A DNA stretch of 17,513 nt from DASSZN01 sp035702805 (GTDB lineage Bacteria; Chloroflexota; Chloroflexia; Thermomicrobiales; Thermomicrobiaceae): assembly GCA_035702805.1 (NCBI GenBank), contig DASSZN010000037.1, forward strand, positions 1 through 17,513. Direction: 5' to 3'. The notes under the pieces were generated by a model, which worked only from the letters and a program-made list of their open reading frames with translations, was not told where the DNA came from and did not search any database. The translations under genes were made by a program, and so were the position numbers. Of the stretch, positions 1-6,695 are shown piece after piece (position 1 is the stretch's first letter; each line of letters opens with the position of its first letter).

Positions 1-99
1 CGGAAGGAGGGGACGAGCCGCGCATACGTCGCGCCCACGGCGCCGGGTGACGGCGGTGGGGTGACTTTTGGGTAGTGTGCTGGCCTGAGTGGGAAGAAT

Positions 100-105
100 T
101 ATAGT
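100..105 (+). promoter_or_regulatory. Possible -10 element of the peptide/prenyltransferase/sensor operon
   Basis: TATAGT sits in an A/T-rich island (about 94-110) that stands out in GC-rich surroundings, 70 bases before the peptide start. I see no good -35 at the usual distance, so an activator may be needed. The octamer TGGGTAGT occurs on both sides, at 69-76 and 118-125. Bases 1-90 hold no gene I can support. Confidence 0.35.
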
Positions 106-174
106 TGGATAGGCATCTGGGTAGTCTGGGGTAGGCTGCCCGAGATGATCCGAATCAGCCTGAGGAGGGCCTCC

Positions 175-375
175 ATGAACCTCCGCACGCTCGAGGCAGT
201 GGTGCGTCGGATGTACGCGGACGCGGAGTTCCGCAAGGCAGTCGTGACGGACCCGGTCGGAGCGTTGAGCGAGTATCGTCTGGCCGAGGAGGAGCGCGTC
301 GCGGTGTCGAAGCTCTCCCTGCAGCTGGCCGGCGGGACGCGTTTCAACGTGACGTCGATGGGGTACTGGTTCTAA
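175..375 (+). CDS. ComX-like (isoprenylated pheromone) precursor peptide, putative
   Basis: A 66-residue peptide if translated from the ATG at 175, which has an ideal ribosome binding site (AGGAGG at 163-168, 6-base spacer). An in-frame ATG at 145 would add 10 residues but lacks such a site. Residues 1-50 look like a leader: an amphipathic start, a DP-x-x-AL segment at about 26-31, then an acidic EEER stretch (38-41). This resembles the leaders of ComX and of several RiPP precursors. The C-terminus ends Met-Gly-Tyr-Trp-Phe with Trp65 second to last. In known ComX the modified Trp lies within a few residues of the C-terminus. A Gly-Gly at 53-54 could mark a cleavage point that leaves a 12-residue product. 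The putative prenyltransferase gene starts 37 bases downstream. The coding call is fairly secure. The pheromone role is inferred from context; an unrelated RiPP precursor is the main alternative. Confidence 0.72.
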   Translation: MNLRTLEAVVRRMYADAEFRKAVVTDPVGALSEYRLAEEERVAVSKLSLQLAGGTRFNVTSMGYWF

Positions 376-412
376 GACGATCCGGCTCCGACCGGACGTC
401 GAAGATCGCCTG

Positions 413-1309
413 GTGAACCAGCCCATACCCCCGACGCGCATCGCGGAGATCATCGAGGACGCGCTCGCGGGGTGTGGGTTTTCGTCTACCCTGCGAGAGT
501 GGCTCGCGCTGCCGCTGCGCCAGCCCGGCAAGCTGCTCGCGGGCAGTTCGCGCTGGCCGCTGCTGGTGCTCGCGGCCGCCGAGTCCGCCGGAGGCGGCCG
601 GTCAGCGGCCGAGCGGGTCGCAGCCGCGGTGGAGATCTTCATGGCCGGGGTCGACGTGCTGGATGAGATCGAGGACGCGGACCCCTCGCCCCTCGTCGCG
701 GCGGCGGGTATGCCGCAGGCGCTGAATGCCGGGGCCGCTCTGCTGATGCTCGGCCAGCAGGTGCTGGCCGACGTCGTGAACGATGGCGTTCCGCCCGACC
801 GGGCCTACCGGCTCCAGCGCGAGCTCCTTGACGCCGCGCTCAGGGCAGCCGGCGGCCAACACCTCGATCTCGCCGCCGAGGGAGCTTCCGTCACGTCCTC
901 TGACGAGGCGTTTCAAGTCGTTCAGCTCAAAGCCGGGGCGCTGGTAGCCGGCGCCTGCTGTTTGGGCGCGCTGCTCGGGACGGACGATGTGACGGTGCTG
1001 GCGCTCTACGAGGAGTGGGGCCGACACTGGGGCGCCGCCGCCCAGCTGGAGAACGACTTGCGGGACGCGACCGAGGAGAGTGGCAAACGCGACCGCGAGC
1101 GTGAGAAGGGCACGCTGCCACTGGTGTACGCCCGCGAGGCGCCGGAGGCAAGCGGTGAGGACCTTCCTCCCGATGCGCTCGTAGGGTCCGACGCGCTAGG
1201 CTTTACCCAGTTGGTCATCGAGGTCGAGCGCCAGCGCGCCGCGATGGCACTCGACGCACTCACGGCCCGAGGACAGGACGTCGCGGCGCTGCGCGAGCTG
1301 ATGGGCTAG
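413..1309 (+). CDS. ComQ-like isoprenyl transferase (polyprenyl synthase fold)
   Basis: A 298-residue protein from a GTG start with no strong ribosome binding site, 37 bases after the peptide gene, so translational coupling is possible. The sequence follows the trans-isoprenyl diphosphate synthase plan. It has a first acidic motif D-E-I-E-D at 84-88 (in place of DDxxD), G-G-Q-H-L-D at 147-152, K-A-G at 173-175, and a second acidic motif N-D-L-R-D at 214-218. A K-R-D segment (225-227) and K-G-T-L-P (232-236) follow. The NDxxD plus KGTLP combination is, from family knowledge, closer to ComQ enzymes, which prenylate the Trp of ComX, than to chain-elongating synthases with two DDxxD motifs. The predicted role is to attach a geranyl or farnesyl group to the upstream peptide at the inner membrane face. 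A small terpenoid synthase is possible, but the flanking peptide and ComP-like sensor argue for peptide modification. The next gene starts 3 bases after the stop. Confidence 0.8.
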   Translation: MNQPIPPTRIAEIIEDALAGCGFSSTLREWLALPLRQPGKLLAGSSRWPLLVLAAAESAGGGRSAAERVAAAVEIFMAGVDVLDEIEDADPSPLVAAAGMPQALNAGAALLMLGQQVLADVVNDGVPPDRAYRLQRELLDAALRAAGGQHLDLAAEGASVTSSDEAFQVVQLKAGALVAGACCLGALLGTDDVTVLALYEEWGRHWGAAAQLENDLRDATEESGKRDREREKGTLPLVYAREAPEASGEDLPPDALVGSDALGFTQLVIEVERQRAAMALDALTARGQDVAALRELMG

Positions 1310-1312
1310 CCG

Positions 1313-4300
1313 ATGACGGCCAGAGCACACCCGATGGCAATGCCGACACGGAAGCGCGGGCCGAGCCTCGCGGCCGCGATTGCCGGCGTGGCCGCCGTCC
1401 TCTACGTGCTCGTTGCGGTCGCCGCAGTCCGACTCGGCGAGATGCCGCCGCCGGCAGGTCTGACTGGGCGATGGGAACACGGCGGCACGGAATGGGTCGT
1501 CGACTCGGTGTCCCCATTGAGCGCCGCCCAGGACGCTGGCGTCCACCCCGGCGACACGATTCTCACGGTCGACGGGCAGCCGCTGCCCAGCGACTCGGCT
1601 GCCGCGGCGGCCCGGCTCGCCAAGGCAACGCGCGTCGAGGTTTTTTCAGCGGCGTCTGATAACGTGATCACCGTGAATGCCGCCTCGGGCGCTCCGCCCT
1701 GGCAGGCCCTGCTCGTGATCAGCGCCGTCTTCTTCGTCGTCGGCTCAGTCGCGGTGCTGCGCGGCCAGGGCGAGGCGACGCGGGCGCTGACGCTCGCGTG
1801 CTACGCGGGGGCGGCAGAGCTCGCCATCGCACCGGCCGTCCTTTGGCAGGTAAACTGGGGAGTCGGCATCCACAGTATCGCGCTGCCGCTGCTGATCAGT
1901 AGCTTCCCCTACCTTTTTCTGGTCTTCCCGGTTCGGCGCACGCTGAATATCCGTGGTCTACGAATTAGTCCGATTTGGCTCCCCGTGTCCTCCCTGGCGT
2001 TTGCCGCGACCTGGGTGCTGGTGATTGTTACCGAGCCCAATAACTACCAACTCTTCCAGCGGATGGGATACCCGTACTTCCTTGCCTGCCTGGTGCTCGG
2101 CGTGGTGGCGGTGCTGCGCAGCTGGCGGCAGCTGCGGACCGGCCGCGAGGCGGCGCAGCTGAGGATCGCCCTGTTCGGCAGCCTGGCCGCCGTGGTGCCC
2201 TTCCTGCTGCTCAACCTGCTGCCGCTCATCGTGCTCGGTCGAGACCTGGTACCCAACGGCATCACGCTGCTGGCGCTGGTGCTGATGCCCGTCTCCTTCG
2301 CCTACGCCATCCTGCGCTACCAGCTGATGGACCTGCAGCTGTTCATCCGGCGGGGCCTGGTCTACTCGTCGCTCGTGTTGATCGTCTCCGGCCTCTACGG
2401 CCTGGTCCTCTTCCTGGCCACCCTCTTCCTGAGCGACCGCAGCGGGCTGCGCACGATCCTGCCGATCGCGCTGATGAGCGCCGTCGTCGCGCTCGCCGGT
2501 GGAAGGCTGCAGTCGCTGCTGCAGCAGCAGGTCGACCGGCTGTTCGACCGGCGCAGCTACGACTACCGCCGGCAGCTGCTCGAGTTCAGCCGCCGGATGA
2601 GCGGCATTCTCGACCCCGACGACCTGGCCCACTCCGCCGTCGAGCTGATCTCCCAGACGATGGCACCCTCCCACGTGCGCCTCTACGTCTTCGACCCGGC
2701 GACCCAGTCCTACCAGTGGTGGGCGGGCACCGGCGACGATGTCGAGACGGCCGAGCGCGAGCTGGGGCTGCACCACCCGACCGTCGAGGCCGTCACGCGC
2801 CCCGGCGAGCTGGTCCACCGGCTCGACGTGCCGCCGGCGGACGACGCGCTGATCATCCCGCTCACCAACAAGGGGCAGCCGGTCGCGGTGCTGACGATGG
2901 GGCCGAAGCGGGCAGACGTCCCCTACTCGAGCGAGGACCTGGCGCTGCTGCGGACCGTCGCCAACCAGCTGGCGATCGCCACCGACAACGCCCAGCTCTA
3001 CGGCCGCATGCGCCAGCTCTACCTGTCCGGCATCCGGACGCTCGCGGCCACGGTCGACGCCAAGGACCCGTACACGCACGGCCACTCGGAGCGGGTGGCC
3101 GGCTACGCGCGGGCCATCGCCGAGCAGATGGGCCTGCCGCAGCTCGACATCGAGACGATCGAGTTGGCCGGCGTCCTCCACGATATCGGCAAGATCGGCG
3201 TGCCCGACACGGTCCTCCAGAAGCCGGGACGGCTCAACCCGGACGAGCGCGCCCTGATCATGGAGCACGCGGCGATGGGCGCGCGCATCCTGGCCGGCAA
3301 CCCGGCGCTGACCTCGCTCGTCCCGCTGGTGCGCCACCACCACGAGTGGTTCAACGGCGGCGGCTACCCCGACGGCCTGGAAGGGACGGAGATCCCGCTC
3401 GGCGCCGCCATCATCTGCGTGGCCGACACCTACGACACGATGACCACCGACCGCCCCTACCGCAAGGCGCCGGGGCGCGAGCAGGCGCGAGACGAGATCG
3501 CGCGCTGCAGCGGCACGCAGTTCCACCCCGCGGTGGTGCAGGCCTTCTGCCGGGCCGTCGACTCCGGAAGCTGGCCGCAGCAGCCGGGCAGTGGCGGGGA
3601 CGTCTCGCTCCCCTACGACCTGCTGGCCGGACGCATCACCCCGCTCGACGCGCGCGCCATGCACATCGTCTACAAGCTCGCGCAGATGATCGGCGAGGTA
3701 ACCGAGCTCGACGTCTTCATGCAACGCGTCAGCGATCTCGTGCGCCGCGAGCTCGGCATCGGCCGCGTCGACATCTTCCTGCTCCGCGAGGAGACGCGCG
3801 ACCTGGTCGGCCAGCTGCGCATGCCGGGCGCGGTGACCGGGGTTCGCATCCCGCTCGGCCTCGGCCTGGTCGGCTGGGTGGCCGAGCACCAGTCCCCCGC
3901 CCGCGTGGACGATGTGACGACCGATCCCCGGGCACTCACCTTCGACGGGCTCGAGCGGCGCTCCGAGCTGGCGGTCCCGCTGGCGACGGCCGGGCGGACG
4001 ATCGGGGTGATCGACGTCGAGAGCCGCCGGGTGGGCGTGTTCACCGAGGACGACGAGGCGCTGCTCTGCCTGGTCGCCCAGCAGCTCGCCCAGGCGATCG
4101 AGGTCGCCCAACTCCACGACCGGATGAAGCGCAACGCCTCGCTCGACGGGCTGACCGGCGTCGCCAACCACCGCCGCTTCTACGAGCGGCTGGAGGAGGG
4201 GATGGCGTGGGCCGCCGAGCGCGACGCCCCGCTGTCGCTGATCCTGATCGACGTGGACGGGCTCAAGACGGTCAACGACACCTACGGGCACCTGGCCGGG

Positions 4301-4645
4301 GACGCCGCGCTGCGGCGGCTGGCCGACCTGCTCAGCCAGGACTGCCGCGCCGACGACACCGTGGCTCGCTGCGGGGGCGACGAGTTCGCGGTGATCCTCC
4401 CCGGGCTGGACGCGCGCGACGCGGCGAGCGTCGGGGACCGGCTGATCTCGCAGCTCCGGGCCTCGACCTTCGAGACCCGGGGGATGCAGGTTCCGCTTCC
4501 GTCGGTCTCCTGGGGCACCGCGACCTTCCCCATCGACGGCGACCGCCCGGTCACCATCGTGGCGGCGGCGGACGAGCGGATGTACCTGCGCAAGAAGGAC
4601 GGGCGCGGCAGCACGCGCGGGCCGTTCCCGCTGATCGCGAGCTAG
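1313..4645 (+). CDS. ComP-like membrane sensor fused to GAF, HD-GYP, GAF and GGDEF domains
   Basis: A 1110-residue protein starting 3 bases after the prenyltransferase stop (ATG 1313; a second in-frame ATG lies at 1334). The order is: TM1 (about 18-42); an extracytoplasmic PDZ domain (about 58-123, with the G-V-x-P-G-D core near 76-81); about nine more TM helices (131-398); a linker resembling the ComP segment after its last helix; GAF1 (about 435-560); HD-GYP (about 570-745); GAF2 (about 795-930); and GGDEF (about 940-1100). HD-GYP metal residues are present: H589/H591 in THGHSE, H623-D624 in LHDIGKIG, H675-H677, and GYP at 684-686. GGDEF is intact at 1021-1025, with an inhibitory-site motif R-A-D-D at 1012-1015. 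Both cyclic di-GMP synthesis and hydrolysis are therefore possible. The N-terminal half matches the layout of Bacillus ComP, but there is no kinase domain. The likely ligand is the modified product of the first gene. Confidence 0.88.
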   Translation: MTARAHPMAMPTRKRGPSLAAAIAGVAAVLYVLVAVAAVRLGEMPPPAGLTGRWEHGGTEWVVDSVSPLSAAQDAGVHPGDTILTVDGQPLPSDSAAAAARLAKATRVEVFSAASDNVITVNAASGAPPWQALLVISAVFFVVGSVAVLRGQGEATRALTLACYAGAAELAIAPAVLWQVNWGVGIHSIALPLLISSFPYLFLVFPVRRTLNIRGLRISPIWLPVSSLAFAATWVLVIVTEPNNYQLFQRMGYPYFLACLVLGVVAVLRSWRQLRTGREAAQLRIALFGSLAAVVPFLLLNLLPLIVLGRDLVPNGITLLALVLMPVSFAYAILRYQLMDLQLFIRRGLVYSSLVLIVSGLYGLVLFLATLFLSDRSGLRTILPIALMSAVVALAGGRLQSLLQQQVDRLFDRRSYDYRRQLLEFSRRMSGILDPDDLAHSAVELISQTMAPSHVRLYVFDPATQSYQWWAGTGDDVETAERELGLHHPTVEAVTRPGELVHRLDVPPADDALIIPLTNKGQPVAVLTMGPKRADVPYSSEDLALLRTVANQLAIATDNAQLYGRMRQLYLSGIRTLAATVDAKDPYTHGHSERVAGYARAIAEQMGLPQLDIETIELAGVLHDIGKIGVPDTVLQKPGRLNPDERALIMEHAAMGARILAGNPALTSLVPLVRHHHEWFNGGGYPDGLEGTEIPLGAAIICVADTYDTMTTDRPYRKAPGREQARDEIARCSGTQFHPAVVQAFCRAVDSGSWPQQPGSGGDVSLPYDLLAGRITPLDARAMHIVYKLAQMIGEVTELDVFMQRVSDLVRRELGIGRVDIFLLREETRDLVGQLRMPGAVTGVRIPLGLGLVGWVAEHQSPARVDDVTTDPRALTFDGLERRSELAVPLATAGRTIGVIDVESRRVGVFTEDDEALLCLVAQQLAQAIEVAQLHDRMKRNASLDGLTGVANHRRFYERLEEGMAWAAERDAPLSLILIDVDGLKTVNDTYGHLAGDAALRRLADLLSQDCRADDTVARCGGDEFAVILPGLDARDAASVGDRLISQLRASTFETRGMQVPLPSVSWGTATFPIDGDRPVTIVAAADERMYLRKKDGRGSTRGPFPLIAS

Positions 4646-4670
4646 TCCCCCGCGGCGTGACCGCAACCGC

Positions 4671-4700
4671 TGGACGGACCACCGATCGGACACCTATACT
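4671..4700 (+). promoter_or_regulatory. Sigma70-type promoter for pyrR and the following hydrolase
   Basis: TGGACG (4671-4676) and TATACT (4695-4700) are separated by 18 bases, a good match to the housekeeping promoter pattern. Transcription would start near 4707, leaving a leader of about 160 bases before pyrR. GC-rich arms around 4750 and 4774 can pair imperfectly. I did not find a recognisable PyrR-binding RNA loop or an attenuator with a U-run. Confidence 0.5.
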
Positions 4701-4826
4701 CCCGGATCCCGGCGCCGCACGCCCGTCGTTATGGAGAGCTCCGAACGCGCACGCGCCGGGACTGGCCGGAACGGCGCGCGTGGGTAGTGGGCCGCCTGCC
4801 AGCGGAGCCGGTGGAGGAGGAACGAG

Positions 4827-4871
4827 ATGCCAGGTCGCAACGCCTCGCGGCAGCGGCGAGGCCGCCGATGA
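4827..4871 (+). CDS. Possible 14-codon leader peptide upstream of pyrR
   Basis: An ATG follows a very strong Shine-Dalgarno-like run (GGAGGAGGAAC at about 4813-4823) and opens 14 codons encoding a very basic peptide (six Arg). Its TGA stop overlaps the pyrR ATG as ATGA (4868-4871). By contrast, pyrR itself has no strong binding site just upstream of its start. This looks like translational coupling, or the true initiation site feeding pyrR. It is an inference from spacing only. The alternative is an N-terminally extended PyrR starting at the in-frame GTG at 4811. Confidence 0.35.
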   Translation: MPGRNASRQRRGRR

Positions 4872-5419
4872 GCCGGCAGCCGGGCGAGGAGGTCCTCAAC
4901 GCCACGGGCATTGCCGCGCTGCTCGACGGGCTCACCCTCGCCGTCGCTGAGCGATTCGGCAACGACCCCGGCCTGTGCGTCATCGGCATCCGCCGACGCG
5001 GCGACGAACTGGCACGACGCCTCAACCGCATGCTCGGTGACCGGCTGGGCCGGACGCCGGACTGCGGCACGCTCGACATCACCCTCTACCGCGACGACTT
5101 CGACAGCCTCAGCGAGCAGCCGGTCGTCGGGGCCACCGACATCCCCTTCCCCCTCGACGGGCGAACGGTGGTGCTGGTGGACGACGTCCTCTTCACCGGC
5201 CGGACGATCCGCGCCGCGCTCGACGAGATCCTCGAGCTGGGGCGCCCGTCGCGCGTGGTGCTCGTGGTGCTGGTCGACCGCGGCTGGCGCGAACTGCCGA
5301 TCGAGGCCGCGCTGGTCGGGCGCCGGCTCGAGACCGCCCGCGCGGACGACGTGCAGGTGCTGCTGGAGGGGTCTGACGGGGTCGACCGGGTCGTGCTGCG
5401 CCGGGGCGGCCATGGCTGA
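4868..5419 (+). CDS. pyrR: PyrR bifunctional pyrimidine operon regulator / uracil phosphoribosyltransferase
   Basis: A 183-residue protein, the usual PyrR length. The PRPP-binding loop V-L-V-D-D-V-L-F-T-G-R-T spans 102-113. Other family segments are G-I-R-R-R-G (40-45), L-D-I-T-L-Y-R-D-D (69-77) and L-V-D-R-G-W-R-E-L-P-I (135-145). The family usually has His where Trp140 sits. Known PyrR proteins bind pyrimidine mRNA leaders in a UMP-dependent way and have weak uracil phosphoribosyltransferase activity. The start at 4868 was chosen because it gives the normal N-terminus; in-frame extensions to 4811 or 4787 would add Arg-rich residues not typical of the family. No other pyr biosynthesis gene is in the window. 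The stop overlaps the next gene by 8 bases, so the two are probably co-translated. Confidence 0.9.
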   Translation: MSRQPGEEVLNATGIAALLDGLTLAVAERFGNDPGLCVIGIRRRGDELARRLNRMLGDRLGRTPDCGTLDITLYRDDFDSLSEQPVVGATDIPFPLDGRTVVLVDDVLFTGRTIRAALDEILELGRPSRVVLVVLVDRGWRELPIEAALVGRRLETARADDVQVLLEGSDGVDRVVLRRGGHG

Positions 5420-6686
5420 TGCCGGGGTGACCGATCGGCTGGTGGTCGACCCCGGGCGCATCCGGGCCAACCTGCGCGCCTTCGCCCGGATCGGCTACAG
5501 CCCGGACGGTGGCATCAACCGGCTGGCGTTCTCCCGCGCCGACCTGCGGGCGCGCCAGACGCTGGTCCACCTGCTGGCCAGCCTGGGCCTGCGCACGACG
5601 ATCGACGGCATCGGCAACGTCTTCGGGCGGCTGCCGGACGCGACGGACCCGGGCCTCCCTCCGGTGCTGGTCGGCTCGCACCTCGACACCGTCCCCGGCG
5701 GCGGCCGCTTCGACGGGTCACTCGGGGTCGTGGCCGCGATCGAGGTCGCGGCCGTGCTGCGGGAGCACGCGGTCACGACGCGGCGCCCGCTCGAGGTCGT
5801 CTCCTTCTCCTGCGAGGAGTCGAGCCGGTTTGGCCGGAGCACGCTCGGCAGCGGGATCGTGGCCGGGGTGTGGGAGGCCGAGGAGGTGTTGCGGCTGAGC
5901 GACGCGCGCGGGGCGCGGCTCGGCCAGGTGCTGGAGCGTCTGGGCCTGAGCCCGGACCGGGTAGCCTCCGCGCGACGGATGCCGGGCGACTTCGCGGCCT
6001 ATGTCGAGCTGCACATCGAGCAGGGGCGAGTGCTCGAGGAGGCTCACGCGCCGCTCGGGATCGTCGAGGCGATCGCCGCGCCGACCCGCCTCCGGCTCGA
6101 GTTGACCGGCCGCGCCGACCACTCGGGCGCCACGCCGATGCCGCTGCGCCGCGACGCCCTGGCCGGCGCGGCCGAGGTCGTGCTGGCGGTGGAGCGAGTG
6201 GCCCGGTCGATCCCCGGCATCGTCGGCACGGTCGGCACGCTGGCCGTCGAGCCGGGGGCGATCAACGTCGTACCCGGCCGGACCGTGCTGGCGATCGACG
6301 TGCGCGGCACGGTGAGCGCCGACAAGCGACGCGCGGTGGACGAGATCCGGGGGGCAATTGCGGCAATCGCCGAGCAGCGTGGGCTGGCGGCCGACCTGGC
6401 GGTCATGAGCGACGAGGAGCCGGTGCGGCTCGACCCGTCGGTGGTGGACCTGCTCGAGCGGCGCGCCCACGAGCGCGGGGTGCCGGCGGAGCGGCTGGCG
6501 TCCGGCGCCGGGCACGACGCGATGCAGATGGCGCGGCTCTGCCCAACCGGCATGTTGATGGTGCCGAGCCGCGGCGGCATCAGCCACAACCGGGCCGAGT
6601 GGTCGGCGCTGGACGACATCATCACCGGGATCCAGGTGCTGCTCGACGCGGCGGTGGCGCTGGCGGAGCCGGTCGTAGCGACCTGA
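5412..6686 (+). CDS. M20-family Zn-dependent amidohydrolase (carbamoylase / allantoate amidohydrolase / beta-ureidopropionase type)
   Basis: A 424-residue protein whose ATG lies inside the end of pyrR. The di-metal ligands of the family are visible: H90 and D92 in G-S-H-L-D-T, D101, E135/E136, H201 in E-L-H-I-E-Q-G, and H392 in G-G-I-S-H-N. The dimerisation-domain segment H-S-G-A-T-P-M-P is at 237-244 and the S-G-A-G-H-D motif at 364-369. These enzymes hydrolyse a carbamoyl or ureido amide bond and release ammonia, CO2 and an amino acid; they are cytoplasmic. Motifs do not fix the substrate. Tight coupling to pyrR makes N-carbamoyl-beta-alanine (the last step of reductive pyrimidine breakdown) an attractive guess, but N-carbamoyl amino acids or allantoate fit equally on sequence. 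The gene ends 9 bases from a convergent paralogue. Confidence 0.85.
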   Translation: MADAGVTDRLVVDPGRIRANLRAFARIGYSPDGGINRLAFSRADLRARQTLVHLLASLGLRTTIDGIGNVFGRLPDATDPGLPPVLVGSHLDTVPGGGRFDGSLGVVAAIEVAAVLREHAVTTRRPLEVVSFSCEESSRFGRSTLGSGIVAGVWEAEEVLRLSDARGARLGQVLERLGLSPDRVASARRMPGDFAAYVELHIEQGRVLEEAHAPLGIVEAIAAPTRLRLELTGRADHSGATPMPLRRDALAGAAEVVLAVERVARSIPGIVGTVGTLAVEPGAINVVPGRTVLAIDVRGTVSADKRRAVDEIRGAIAAIAEQRGLAADLAVMSDEEPVRLDPSVVDLLERRAHERGVPAERLASGAGHDAMQMARLCPTGMLMVPSRGGISHNRAEWSALDDIITGIQVLLDAAVALAEPVVAT

Positions 6687-6695
6687 ACGGGCTCG

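Noticed and set aside
1..174. ComA-type operator or known transcription factor box upstream of the peptide gene
   Set aside because: No dyad resembling the Bacillus ComA box was seen; only the TGGGTAGT direct repeats are evident.
413..1309. Ordinary geranylgeranyl or farnesyl diphosphate synthase
   Set aside because: The first acidic motif is degenerate (DEIED), the second is NDxxD followed by KGTLP, and the context is a peptide gene and a PDZ-TM sensor. Not fully excluded without a tree.
1958..4693. A 911-codon open frame on the minus strand opposite the sensor gene
   Set aside because: Its translation is low-complexity Arg/Asp/Val/His-rich with no motifs, a typical antisense shadow in high-GC DNA. 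The + strand has complete HD-GYP and GGDEF domains.
4701..4867. Classical PyrR attenuator (antiterminator, binding loop, terminator)
   Set aside because: GC-rich arms can pair, but no U-run and no recognisable PyrR-binding loop were found.
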